DNA of 64,000 bases from Arthrobacter ulcerisalmonis (GTDB taxonomy: Bacteria; Actinomycetota; Actinomycetes; Actinomycetales; Micrococcaceae): NCBI RefSeq assembly GCF_900609065.1, contig NZ_UXAU01000014.1, positions 32,141 to 96,140 on the forward strand, read 5' to 3'. A program made the position numbers and the translations under genes. Position 1 is the first letter of the stretch. Each line of letters opens with the position of its first letter. Shown here piece by piece: positions 29,204 to 38,079 of this stretch. The notes below the pieces were generated by a model. That model saw nothing but the letters and a program-made list of their open reading frames with translations, was not told where the DNA came from and made no database searches.

Positions 29204-30595
29204 CTACCGCTTGGCGTCCACAAGGTCCGCGCCGCCGTCGGGCGCTGCAGCATCCCAGGCGTTCCCCTGTTCCGCGTCCAACTGTGTTGGCTTTTTGTTC
29301 TTGAGCGCGAAGATGTACACCAGCAAGGACAGGGCGATCGCCACCGTGACGTAGGTGAAGAAGAGCTCAATGTTGCCCGCTTTCTGCAGCGCGGCGCCGA
29401 TCAGGGGGACCGTCCCACCGAACAGTGAGTTGGCGATGGCGTACCCCAGCCCCACGCCCAGCGCCCGGATGGAGGCGGGGAAGAGCTCGGCCTTCACCAA
29501 GGCGTTGATCGAGGTGTAGCCGCCCACAATGATCAACCCGCCCAGCATCAGCAAGAACGCGGTGAACGGATCCTTGGTCCCGCCCAGGGCAGACAGCAGC
29601 GGCCAGGTGAAGAGGACCCCCGTGATGCCGAACCAGAGCAGCAACGGCTTGCGTCCCACCTTGTCGGAGATGATGCCGTAGACGGGCTGCAGGCACATGA
29701 AGATCAGCAGCGCCCAGAAGTTGATCACGGAAGTGTCGGTCTTGGCAATGCCGGAGGTATCGTTCATGAACTTCAAGATGAAGTTGGTGTACGTGTAGAA
29801 AGCAACGGTGCCACCCAGCGTGATGCCAATGCAGATCAGCAGCGGCTTGAGGTGCTTGGTCAGCAGGAGGCGCATGGTTCCGGGTTGCGCTTCGCCGGCC
29901 ACCTTCACGTGCGCGGCGCGCAACTGGTCGGACGAGAGAGTCTCTTCCATTGAGCGGCGCAGCCACAGGACCACCAGGGCCGCAACGCCGCCGATCGCGA
30001 ACGGGATCCGCCAGCCCCACTCGGTAAGCACCGTGTTGCCCATGTTGTTTTGCAGGATGATCAGTACCAGCAGCGCCAGCATCTGGCCGCCCACCAGGGT
30101 CACGTACTGGAAACTGGAGAAGAATCCACGACGGCGGGAGGTCGCCGCTTCGGACATGTACGTTGCGCTGGTGCCGTACTCGCCACCGACGGAGAACCCC
30201 TGCACCAGGCGGATGAACACGAGGATGATCAGGGCCCAGATGCCGATGACGTCCTTGGTGGGCAGGATGGCGATAGCGAAGGATCCGGCAGACATCATGG
30301 TCACGCTGAGGGTCAGTGCGGCCTTGCGACCGTTCCGGTCGGCGTACCGGCCGAAGAACCAGGCGCCGATGGGCCGCATGAGGAACGTGGTGGAGAAGAC
30401 CGCCATCGCCTCGAGGCCTGCCTGCAGGTCACTTTCAGAGCTGAAGAAGTGGGACTGGAAGTAGGCGGCGAAAACCGTGTACACGTAGAGGTCGTACCAC
30501 TCCACGAGGTTGCCGGCGGATCCCTTCAGGATGTTGCCCACGGCCCTCCGGGTCTGGGCCGCCTCGCTGGACGGCGTTACGTTTTGAGTGCTCAT
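29204..30595 (-). CDS. MFS transporter, metabolite:H+ symporter (MHS, KgtP/ProP-like)
   Basis: A 463-residue, 12-helix transporter. NLVEWYDLYVYTVFAAYF near the N-terminus, RPIGAWFFGRYADRNGRK in loop 2-3 and RLVQGFSVGGEYGTSATYMSE are MHS landmarks. Substrates of the family are carboxylates or zwitterions. AAGGAAGG precedes ATG 30595. It is divergent from a two-component/TAXI operon 238 bp away, which is its most likely regulator. Confidence 0.87.
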   Translation of the reverse strand: MSTQNVTPSSEAAQTRRAVGNILKGSAGNLVEWYDLYVYTVFAAYFQSHFFSSESDLQAGLEAMAVFSTTFLMRPIGAWFFGRYADRNGRKAALTLSVTMMSAGSFAIAILPTKDVIGIWALIILVFIRLVQGFSVGGEYGTSATYMSEAATSRRRGFFSSFQYVTLVGGQMLALLVLIILQNNMGNTVLTEWGWRIPFAIGGVAALVVLWLRRSMEETLSSDQLRAAHVKVAGEAQPGTMRLLLTKHLKPLLICIGITLGGTVAFYTYTNFILKFMNDTSGIAKTDTSVINFWALLIFMCLQPVYGIISDKVGRKPLLLWFGITGVLFTWPLLSALGGTKDPFTAFLLMLGGLIIVGGYTSINALVKAELFPASIRALGVGLGYAIANSLFGGTVPLIGAALQKAGNIELFFTYVTVAIALSLLVYIFALKNKKPTQLDAEQGNAWDAAAPDGGADLVDAKR

Positions 30596-30690
30596 CAATG
30601 AACCTTCCTTGGCGTGGGCAGTCTCCCGAAAGCGCGGAGGACCTCCACCAAGCTATGGGTGATGCGGGCCACAGCCAACGCCGCAGGCGC

Positions 30691-30713
30691 ATTCCTAACA
30701 CTTCCTTAGGAAT
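30691..30713. promoter_or_regulatory. Operator candidate between MHS transporter and two-component operon
   Basis: ATTCCTAA (30691-30698) and TTAGGAAT (30706-30713) are a perfect 8-bp inverted repeat. The same bases also give direct repeats of TTCCT at 30692 and 30702, a 10-bp period typical of OmpR/PhoB-family binding. Confidence 0.5.
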
Positions 30714-30833
30714 CGCGGTTCTCGGCAAGCGGGCCGGCCACAGTCCCAGCCGGCACGCGGTAGTCTCCATTGGCAGGGCTTCCGCCTCGCAGGCGCAGTC
30801 GCGGAGCAGTTGCGGAGCAGACAAGGACGGATC

Positions 30834-31502
30834 ATGGACGTGCTGATCGTCGAGGACGACGACGCCATGGCCGCTGCCCTGGCGGCCGCGGTGGGATCGG
30901 CCGGTCTGCACGCCGAAAGGGTGTCCCGCGGTGCTGATGCGCTGCTGGTGCACCGCAATTTCCGGCTCATCCTGCTGGACCTGGGCTTGCCGGACATGGA
31001 CGGTCTTGAGGTCTTGCGGAAACTCCGCCAAGTTACCGACTGCCCCATCCTGATCCTGACCGCCCGGGACGATGAACGCAGCGTGGTCCTGGGCCTGCGT
31101 TCCGGCGCCGATGATTACCTGGTCAAACCGGTCAAACTTGTGGAGCTACTGGCCAGGATGGAGGCGGTGACACGCCGTGCGGGGCGGATCCGCGGCAGCG
31201 ACCCGGCTGCTGTCAGCCTGGCCGGCCTTGACATCGACTTGGGCCGACGGTCCGTCACCAGCAGCGGTGAGGCAATCCCGCTGACCGCCACCGAGTTCGA
31301 TCTCCTGGCCCTGCTGGCCCGTCACGCCGGGTCAGTAGTCACCCGGGAACAGATTCTCGATGCCCTGTGGGGCGACGCCTTCGTGGCGTCCTCCCGGTCG
31401 CTGGACGTCCATCTCACCGGGCTGCGCGCCAAGCTGAAGAGGCCCGGATTCATCATCAATGTGCGCGGCGTTGGGTACCGCGTGGAGTCCGATCCGGCAT
31501 GA
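30834..31502 (+). CDS. OmpR-family response regulator
   Basis: A regulator of 222 residues. The receiver domain has the acidic cluster VEDDD at 6-10, the phosphoacceptor D49 in LLDLGLPDMDG, Thr in LTARDDE and Lys in DDYLVKPVK. The C-terminal winged helix ends with RGVGYRVE. AAGGA lies 6 nt before ATG 30834. The stop overlaps the kinase start as ATGA. Confidence 0.93.
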   Translation: MDVLIVEDDDAMAAALAAAVGSAGLHAERVSRGADALLVHRNFRLILLDLGLPDMDGLEVLRKLRQVTDCPILILTARDDERSVVLGLRSGADDYLVKPVKLVELLARMEAVTRRAGRIRGSDPAAVSLAGLDIDLGRRSVTSSGEAIPLTATEFDLLALLARHAGSVVTREQILDALWGDAFVASSRSLDVHLTGLRAKLKRPGFIINVRGVGYRVESDPA

Positions 31503-32941
31503 GGCTCCGAGTCCTGGGGATCTTGAGTGTGCTGTGCCTGTTGGTGGTGGTGCTGGTCAGCGGCACGATTCTGGCCTCAGCCTCGCGGGAGTTGACGCAG
31601 GAACTGCAGATCAACCGCGCAGCGTCGCTGAACAGGATGGCACAGGTTGCCTTTGATGCCTCAGCCGACGGCGACACCGCCCGGCTGCAACGCGAAATGG
31701 ACACCTACTCAGGGCTGTACGGCGAGGGGATGGTGGTCAGGGTCCAGCAGGTGACGCTGACATCCGGGGGGCTCGACGCCGGCCGGCCGGATGTCACAAA
31801 CGCGCTCGCCCAGGCGCGGCTCAACATCTTCGGCACGGATCTGAGTCCGCTGGAGCCGCTGGACTCCGGCACCGAAGTGGTGTTCCGCCCCTTTGGCAGC
31901 GCAAGCCAGGTCCTCGGCGCCGTGGTGCTGGACGTGGACCTGACGGCTGCCCGGCAGAAGTTGCGCGACCGATGGGTGCTGGTGGGCGCGGCCGCGTTGG
32001 CCTTGGCCGCGGTTCTGCTGTTGGCCGCGGCCCGCCTGACGGGCTGGGTCCTGCGGCCGGTCCTGCGGCTCGACGCCGCGGTGACGGCGCTGGCACGGAC
32101 TGGTCGTGCCGAGCAACTGCCGGCGGACGGCCCACCGGAGCTGCGGCAGCTGGGCAGGTCGTTCAGCGCCATGGCCCGCACGGTCACGGCAAGCATCGAT
32201 TCCCAACGCCGGCTGATCGCAGACACCTCGCACGAGCTGCGGAACCCCGTGGGTGCGTTGCGGCTGCGCATGGACCTGCTGAACCTTGAACTTGCCGGCA
32301 CCAAGGAACGCGCTGCGGCCCACAACGCCATGGTGGAGCTGGAACGGGTGGAGAAAATTCTGGACGGCGTCCTGAAACTGGCCGCGGCCGAGCACAGGTC
32401 TTCCGAGGGCGCAGCGCTGGGCTTCAGTGACGTGGGCCGGGCGGCGCCACTGCCTTTGGATCCGTATCCCATCCTGCAAGGCGAGCTGGAACGGGCAGCA
32501 CTCCTGGCTGCGCAGGCCGGTTGCCGGCTGGTTCTGGCGGCCCCGCCAACAGTCCCAGTCCTTGTTGCGTGCCACCCCGGGGAACTGGCGCAGATGGTGG
32601 GAGAGCTGCTGAACAATGCCATCAAGTACGCGCCGGCGGCCACCATCACCGCGTCCGTTGCGTCCTCGCAAGGCACGGCTGTGGTGTTAATTTCCGACGA
32701 CGGCCCGGGACTTTCAGACGCCGAGCTGGGTCTCGCCGCCACCAGGTTCTGGCGGTCCCCAGGGCATGCGTCCGTGTCCGGCACGGGCCTGGGCATGACG
32801 ATCGTCAGCGAACTGGCCGCAGCGAACGGCGGCAGCCTGGTCCTGGCCGCCGCAGTTCCGCAGGGGTTGTCCGCCCGGCTGGTATTTCCGCTGGTCCAAG
32901 TCCCGGGCCCGGACCATCGATCGGATCAGCACCGTGATTGA
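31499..32941 (+). CDS. Sensor histidine kinase
   Basis: A membrane kinase of 480 residues. TM1 is at about 5-25, then a periplasmic sensor loop of about 130 residues, TM2 at about 159-183, and HAMP. The phospho-acceptor His is near 245 in ADTSHELRNPVGAL. The ATPase domain has N-box ELLNNAIKYAP, G1 DDGPGL and G2 GTGLGM. It overlaps the response regulator by 4 bp and the TAXI gene by 8 bp, so all three are co-translated. Confidence 0.92.
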   Translation: MRLRVLGILSVLCLLVVVLVSGTILASASRELTQELQINRAASLNRMAQVAFDASADGDTARLQREMDTYSGLYGEGMVVRVQQVTLTSGGLDAGRPDVTNALAQARLNIFGTDLSPLEPLDSGTEVVFRPFGSASQVLGAVVLDVDLTAARQKLRDRWVLVGAAALALAAVLLLAAARLTGWVLRPVLRLDAAVTALARTGRAEQLPADGPPELRQLGRSFSAMARTVTASIDSQRRLIADTSHELRNPVGALRLRMDLLNLELAGTKERAAAHNAMVELERVEKILDGVLKLAAAEHRSSEGAALGFSDVGRAAPLPLDPYPILQGELERAALLAAQAGCRLVLAAPPTVPVLVACHPGELAQMVGELLNNAIKYAPAATITASVASSQGTAVVLISDDGPGLSDAELGLAATRFWRSPGHASVSGTGLGMTIVSELAAANGGSLVLAAAVPQGLSARLVFPLVQVPGPDHRSDQHRD

Positions 32942-33932
32942 GGGGACAGTCTGTCCGTCGCGCCGGACAGTCCTGAGGGCAGGCCTTGCCGGTGGCGTAG
33001 CGCTGGGCGTTTCGCTGGCCTTCACTGGTTGCACCGACGCCCCACGTCCCGATGCGGTGACGGTTGCCGGCGGCGAAGCTGGCGGGTTCTATCTGGAGTT
33101 TGCTACCTTGCTGGCCGCATCCTTGCAACGGCACGGTGTGGCGGGCACTGCTAAGGCCATGTCCACCGGCGGGAGCCTGGATAACCTGGCCGAGTTGCGG
33201 GCTGAACGAGCCACTTTCGCTGTGGCCTTGGCCGACGCTGTCGACGTCACCCAGCCGGGCCAGCCTGGGGAACTGGTGGCCCTCGGCAAAGTGTACGAAA
33301 ACTACGTTCATTGCGTGGTGCGGGCAAGCAGCGGCGTCCGCACCATCGGCGATCTTGCTGGCCGTCGGATTGCAGTAGGACAGCCCGGCTCCGGGACGTC
33401 CCTGACCACGCCCCGGTTGCTGGCGGCGGCTGGACTGGCCACCCGCTCGGGTGGTGCTGAGGCACCAGGGGCGGGGACCGTCGTCGTGCTTAACCTCGGC
33501 CTGAACGACGGCCTCGCGGCCCTACGTTCCGGTGAGGTTGACGCGCTCTTCTGGTCCGGTGGAGTTCCGACGGCCGCCATTGCCGCGGCCCAGCTGGAGG
33601 TACCGTTGGCGCTGCTGGACCTTTCGGCGCTGCTACCCGAGCTGCGGCGGCGGCACGGGGCGGTGTATGACAGGGTTCTTGTCCCATCCGACAGCTACCC
33701 GGGAATCCCTGCGGTGTGGACAGTGGGTGCGGCCAACATGCTCCTTTGCCGCACGGATCTGGACGCGCCCACGGTGGAACGGACGGTCCAGGTGCTGGTC
33801 AGATATGCTTCCGAGCTCATTCCACAGTCGAGCCTGGGCGTTCAGTTCCTCAGCCCGGAAACGCTGATCAGTACTGCCGGCGTGCCGCTGCACCCGGCTG
33901 CCGCTGCCGCCTACCGCGCGTTGCACGGCTGA
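32934..33932 (+). CDS. TAXI-family solute-binding lipoprotein (possible co-sensor)
   Basis: A protein of 332 residues. A twin-Arg signal (SRRTVLRAG at 9-17) and lipobox ending at C33 (AFTGC) predict a Tat-exported lipoprotein. The mature part has the TAXI pattern VAGGEAGGFYLEFATLLAASL, STGGSLDNLAELRAERA and GDLAGRRIAVGQPGSGTSL. No TRAP membrane subunits are nearby. Because GTG 32934 lies within the kinase gene, its likely role is to bind a ligand and present it to the kinase. The ligand is unknown, perhaps a carboxylate. Confidence 0.85.
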   Translation: MIEGTVCPSRRTVLRAGLAGGVALGVSLAFTGCTDAPRPDAVTVAGGEAGGFYLEFATLLAASLQRHGVAGTAKAMSTGGSLDNLAELRAERATFAVALADAVDVTQPGQPGELVALGKVYENYVHCVVRASSGVRTIGDLAGRRIAVGQPGSGTSLTTPRLLAAAGLATRSGGAEAPGAGTVVVLNLGLNDGLAALRSGEVDALFWSGGVPTAAIAAAQLEVPLALLDLSALLPELRRRHGAVYDRVLVPSDSYPGIPAVWTVGAANMLLCRTDLDAPTVERTVQVLVRYASELIPQSSLGVQFLSPETLISTAGVPLHPAAAAAYRALHG

Positions 33933-33964
33933 GCCGCCTTCCGGGAACGGAGGTCCAGTCGACG

Positions 33965-34618
33965 TTAGCGTTCGTCCTCAGCCCGGTAGAGATTTTCTAC
34001 GACTCTTTCAGCCTGAGTCGTGCCCATCTTGGGATTTATGGACCGCAATTCCTTGATCGCGGCTTCATGTCCTTGGTTCACGTGAATGGCACGCAGCCAG
34101 ATGATCTGCATCTGGGACAGGCTCGGCCCTGCCTTGGACACCTGGTACTTTTCCACGATGCGCCAGATGGATAGCGACACGTACACCAGTGCCAGCACCG
34201 CAATCACAGGCGTCAGAACATCATTCCGGAACGGTGAAATGAAATAGGTCGTCATGAAGAGAATCGCGAGCACCAGGGTGCTCAAGCCGAATTCCATAGA
34301 CCGTACCCAGTCCGGAAAGCTGACTGAGCCAAGCCGCGGGATCTCCAGGAGCCGAGCCCTATCGGCCGGCTGCACGGACAATACTGTTGACCCGAGTACC
34401 AGTGCCAGCATCCAGATGGGCGGTGAGCCAGGATCACGGAGCTCGGGTTGATTGAGAACCAAAGCCACCAAGCACAGCGGCCCGCCACAAACCAAGGCTT
34501 GCGGCCAGCACTGTCGCTCCACCGGCGATGACAGAGACGCGCTTTGCATGGCGGACTTCGCGCATGAACGCCGCTCCTCTTCGTGGGTGTAGATCTCGGC
34601 GGACTGCTTTAGCTGCAT
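33965..34618 (-). CDS. Four-helix membrane protein of unknown function
   Basis: About 217 residues if ATG 34618 is used. Four hydrophobic segments are visible (ALVCGGPLCLVALVL, PIWMLALVLGSTVLS, LSTLVLAILFMTTYFI, VLTPVIAVLALVYVSLSIW). A soluble helical C-terminus of about 65 residues follows. I do not recognise a family. Start is uncertain because no strong ribosome site is seen. It opens a small accessory stretch. Confidence 0.55.
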   Translation of the reverse strand: MQLKQSAEIYTHEEERRSCAKSAMQSASLSSPVERQCWPQALVCGGPLCLVALVLNQPELRDPGSPPIWMLALVLGSTVLSVQPADRARLLEIPRLGSVSFPDWVRSMEFGLSTLVLAILFMTTYFISPFRNDVLTPVIAVLALVYVSLSIWRIVEKYQVSKAGPSLSQMQIIWLRAIHVNQGHEAAIKELRSINPKMGTTQAERVVENLYRAEDER

Positions 34619-34672
34619 CCTAGACCGCCAAGACAACTGCACTGCTCGCCGCGGCGGACTACGCTCGTTCAC

Positions 34673-35272
34673 ATGGGAGATGAATCTACTCGCACCGCCT
34701 ACCGGGCCCGAGCAGCTGAGTACATTCGGATTCTTGGTTCCGTGGAAGACATGCACGAGCTTGATCAGCAACTGATTGCACGGTGGTCAGCAAGCATCAA
34801 CGGCCAAATCATCGATGCCGGCTGCGGGCCCGGCCATTGGACCAGCTACCTTCACGGACAAGGCGCAACGATAGAAGGGATCGATCTGGTCCCTGAATTC
34901 ATCAATGACGCCCGCCGACGCTTCCCAGAGGTGCCCTTTCGACTGGGATCCTTCATCGCCATGGAGTCCGCAGACAGAATCGCGAGCGGCGTGCTGGCAT
35001 GGTATTCCTTGATTCACATTTCCCCAGATGACGTTCCCCTGGCTCTCCGCGAATTTGCTCGCATTCTTGTCCCCGGAGGACACCTACTCATCGGATTCTT
35101 CGACGGTTTGCCGCGCACCCCCTTCCCACATGCGGTTACAACTGCGTACTACTGGTCCGTTGAGCAGATGGAGCGCCTTCTGAACGAGGCCGGCTTTGAC
35201 GTCCTCGACGTTGAAACGCGCCACGACACCGGGAAGCGGGCCCACGCCGCAATATCCGCCGTTGTCCGCTGA
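34673..35272 (+). CDS. SAM-dependent methyltransferase (class I)
   Basis: A protein of 199 residues. Motif I IIDAGCGPGHWT is near residue 46, the acidic loop GIDLVPEFINDA near 70, and LREFARILVPGGHLLIGFF is a post-II/III block. TACGCT lies 7 nt before ATG 34673, suggesting a leaderless transcript. Substrate is unknown. It is divergent from the four-helix membrane protein. Confidence 0.82.
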   Translation: MGDESTRTAYRARAAEYIRILGSVEDMHELDQQLIARWSASINGQIIDAGCGPGHWTSYLHGQGATIEGIDLVPEFINDARRRFPEVPFRLGSFIAMESADRIASGVLAWYSLIHISPDDVPLALREFARILVPGGHLLIGFFDGLPRTPFPHAVTTAYYWSVEQMERLLNEAGFDVLDVETRHDTGKRAHAAISAVVR

Positions 35273-35353
35273 GAGCCGGTCATGTGGGCGGTAGCGAATG
35301 GCTACCAGATGAGCTCGTTCTCTCCGAGGGAGCAGAAGCGCGGTGGTGATCGG

Positions 35354-36127
35354 CTACCCCCTCAGGCAGAAATACGCCATCCCGAGTACGCCTCGGTAGC
35401 CCTCTTCGTAGGCAGCGCGTTGTTCCTCATATTGCCGACGGACCTGCTCTGCGGCGGGGTGGTCGGCATCATGTGCAGCGAGCCAGCGGGTAAACCTGTC
35501 GCGGTACCCGGCCTCGAAAACGTCCCACTCCTGAAGGCTTGCCTGGTCATCGTCTACCACCTCGAACCCAGCTGCGCGGATCTGCTCCCGCAAAGCATCG
35601 TGGGTGAGGTATTCATCATCGCGTCCAGCCAGTGGGGCGGTGGCCGCCGGATGAGGTGCTGCTGACCAGATCGCTTCGCCGTAGACGAGTCTGCCGCCGG
35701 GAAGCACCAGCGCACGAAGGGCGCGCAGGGCTGCGGCGTAGTCGAGCGGCTGCGCGGCCTCCACCGGCGGCCCCCAGATCTGGCTCGCGCCGATGCAGAT
35801 GACAGCGTCTGAGGGGCGGTCTTGGGCCTCGAGTCCAGGCATCAAATCAAAGGTCGCCCTGTCGAGTAGCCAACGCTTCAACGCTTGTTGCTTCGCACGG
35901 TCGATGAAGACGGAAGCACTGTCCACTCCGCGTCCCCGAGCCTGCGGAGCCGACGCCAAAGCCCGAAGTAGTAGTTCACCCCATCCGCACCCCATGTCCA
36001 GAACCTCAGTCGGCGCCGGGTCGGACAAGAACGTTACAAGATGCTCAGCGCGTTCCTCGGAAAGCGGGGTAAGCCAGGTGAGGGATTCGAAGAGGGGCGG
36101 CAGTTTAGGCGAAGTACTGTCGGTCAT
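35354..36127 (-). CDS. SAM-dependent methyltransferase (class I)
   Basis: A protein of 257 residues. Motif I is EVLDMGCGWGELLL near residue 39, followed by GRGVDSASVFIDRAKQQ and LRALVLPGGRLVYGEAIW. The C-terminal helix-rich part (HDADHPAAEQVRRQYEEQRAAYEEGYRGVLG) resembles small-molecule methyltransferases. It is not a close copy of the neighbouring methyltransferase. Substrate is unknown. Confidence 0.8.
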   Translation of the reverse strand: MTDSTSPKLPPLFESLTWLTPLSEERAEHLVTFLSDPAPTEVLDMGCGWGELLLRALASAPQARGRGVDSASVFIDRAKQQALKRWLLDRATFDLMPGLEAQDRPSDAVICIGASQIWGPPVEAAQPLDYAAALRALRALVLPGGRLVYGEAIWSAAPHPAATAPLAGRDDEYLTHDALREQIRAAGFEVVDDDQASLQEWDVFEAGYRDRFTRWLAAHDADHPAAEQVRRQYEEQRAAYEEGYRGVLGMAYFCLRG

Positions 36128-36419
36128 TCACTGATGCTCTCACGCTTCACAAAAGGGACCTCTTGACTGGACGGCCAGAGTAGCCTCGGTTACATGAGGG
36201 ATTTCTCGTCGGCCGATTGCCGTCACCATGACGTTGGACGTCGGCCCACGAGACGACGACACCTCGGCGGCGGGATATTCGGCTGGCAAGTAACGCGCGT
36301 CCTGTTCTCGGTGGGCACCATGTCGATTCTGACCGGCGGATTCCGCATGGCAATGGATCCGACAGACCATCAGCTTGGAGAACAGGCCAACCGATGACCG
36401 CGGCAAGCTGAGAGCCCAC
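36128..36419. other. 292-bp stretch without a supported gene
   Basis: Short open frames exist on both strands (67 and 90 codons) but have no ribosome site, no family resemblance and unusual composition. It must hold the promoter of the leftward methyltransferase gene. It may be a decayed junction of the accessory segment. Confidence 0.4.
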
Positions 36420-37907
36420 TCAGCTCCCCGAGTGCGACTGCAGGAACGTGTACACCTCGGTTTCATCCACGCCCGGGAATGCCCCTGGCGGCATGGCAGC
36501 CAGCAGGTGTGAGTGAGCCCGCGCCGAGGGCCATGCGTTGCCTGCCCACTCGGAGGCCAACGCCACGGGTGGCCGCTTGCAACAATTCGGGTCGGGGCAA
36601 AGGGACTTTTCCCGCGCCGTGGTTTCCCGGCCACGGAACCATTTGACGTGCTGGTAGGGCACCCCGATGGACAGCGAAAATTCGCCGTTGGCTGAGCGTT
36701 CCGTCCGAGCAGTACACCAGTACGTTCCAGAAGGCGTATCGGTGTACTGGCTGTAGGCGCTGAACTTGTCCGGCACGTCGAACACGGCGCGTGACGTCCA
36801 GGCCTTGCACGACGGCTGGCCCTCAATGGCGCCGGTGTGATCCTGCGGGAACGTCACGCCGTCGTTCTCGTAGGCCTTATAGATGATGCCGCTCTGGTGC
36901 GTCTTCTGGAAGTGAGTGGTGATCCCCAGGTGCTGCGTCGCCAGGTTGGTGAAGCGGTGGGCAGCGGTCTCGTAGGACACGGCAAAGGCATCCCGGATGT
37001 CCTCCACGGCAATTTCCTTGGCGTCTTTGGCCTTACGGAGAAAGTCGACAGTCGCCTGTTCCGGGAGGAGCAGGGCCGCTGCGAAATAGTTGGTGGCCAC
37101 CCGCTGCGACAGGAAATCCCCGTAGCTTCGCGGCGTCTCGTGCCCCAGGACGTAGTGCCCCAGCGCCTGCAGCAGCACCGACCGCGGATCGTGATCCTGC
37201 CGCTGGCTCTGCGTCAGGTAAATTCTGTGGTTCTTCAGGTCGGTGACGGAGCGGGTTGAGTGCGGCAAATCGCCCACATGGTGGAGCGTGAAACCGAGGT
37301 TTTCCGCGATGTCCGCAATCACGTGTTGAGACAGCGGACCGCCGGTATAGCCGACGCCGGCCAGCACCTTCTGTGCCTCGGCCTCGTACTCCGGGAAGTA
37401 GTTACCCCGCTCCCGCATCATGGCGCGCAGGCTCACGTTGGCCCGCCTGGCCTCTTCCGGGGTGGCCACCTGTTCATTGAGCTTGCGCTCCAGCTCGTGC
37501 AGCAATCCCACCTGGGCTTCCAGGACATCCAGCGGAAGCCGCGAGCTGATCCGGATTCTGGGGAGGTTCAGGGATTCGTAGAGGGGTCCGCGCTGGTACC
37601 GCTCCAGCTCGATTTCCAGGGCTGCCCGCCGGCTGGGCGGTTCGGCGCCCAGCAGCTGCTCAACCCCCACACCCACTGCCGCCGCCAGCTGTTGAAGCAG
37701 GCCCAAGCGAGGCTCTCGCTTGCCGTTCTCGATCAGGCTGAGCTGGCTTGGCGCGGTGCCCACGGCGGCGCTCAGATCGTCCAGGGTCATGCCCGCTGCC
37801 TTGCGCAGGTGACGGAGCCTGCGCCCCAGGCTGATGACGTCCAAAGCGGGGGTTGCCGGTGTTGTGGTGGGGGCCGCGTCGTTGCGGCTCCAACTTGTAG
37901 GTTGCAT
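36420..37907 (-). CDS. ramB: RamB-family regulator of acetate / glyoxylate metabolism
   Basis: A protein of 495 residues. An N-terminal XRE helix-turn-helix (about 28-85, [28 protein letters not shown]) is followed by an IrrE/ImmA-like middle ([37 protein letters not shown]) and a Cys-containing C-terminal domain. This matches RamB, which in Corynebacterium controls aceA and aceB. It is divergent from aceA here, as expected. Transcription looks leaderless: TAATCT (37919-37914) lies 6 nt before ATG 37907. The start codon sits inside a TGCAT/ATGCA palindrome. Confidence 0.9.
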   Translation of the reverse strand: MQPTSWSRNDAAPTTTPATPALDVISLGRRLRHLRKAAGMTLDDLSAAVGTAPSQLSLIENGKREPRLGLLQQLAAAVGVGVEQLLGAEPPSRRAALEIELERYQRGPLYESLNLPRIRISSRLPLDVLEAQVGLLHELERKLNEQVATPEEARRANVSLRAMMRERGNYFPEYEAEAQKVLAGVGYTGGPLSQHVIADIAENLGFTLHHVGDLPHSTRSVTDLKNHRIYLTQSQRQDHDPRSVLLQALGHYVLGHETPRSYGDFLSQRVATNYFAAALLLPEQATVDFLRKAKDAKEIAVEDIRDAFAVSYETAAHRFTNLATQHLGITTHFQKTHQSGIIYKAYENDGVTFPQDHTGAIEGQPSCKAWTSRAVFDVPDKFSAYSQYTDTPSGTYWCTARTERSANGEFSLSIGVPYQHVKWFRGRETTAREKSLCPDPNCCKRPPVALASEWAGNAWPSARAHSHLLAAMPPGAFPGVDETEVYTFLQSHSGS

Positions 37908-37919
37908 TTATGCAGATTA
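37903..37919 (-). promoter_or_regulatory. ramB leaderless -10 and overlapping palindrome
   Basis: On the minus strand TAATCT (37919-37914) is followed by 6 nt and ATG 37907. TGCAT (37903-37907) and ATGCA (37910-37914) form a palindrome across the start point, suited to autoregulation. Further TGCA-containing A/T-rich elements lie at about 37930 and 38001 toward aceA. Confidence 0.5.
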
Positions 37920-38079
37920 CGCGAAGAAGTGCATTTCTTTCCACATGTTTCTTCTATTCGCGGGGTTGAAAGTACGGAAAAGTAATTCTTACGGAAAGAG
38001 ATGCACCGCCGAACCAGCTACTGAGACGCGAAGACGCGGCCCAGCTGGCAGGAGACAGCGAACTACCCAGGAGACAATG

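Noticed and set aside
35282..35665. 127-codon plus-strand frame overlapping the second methyltransferase
   Set aside because: It lies mostly opposite a recognised methyltransferase and its text has no pattern.
36194..36397. 67-codon plus-strand frame in the gene-free stretch
   Set aside because: No promoter or ribosome site at the right distance, no family, and an equally long frame exists on the other strand.
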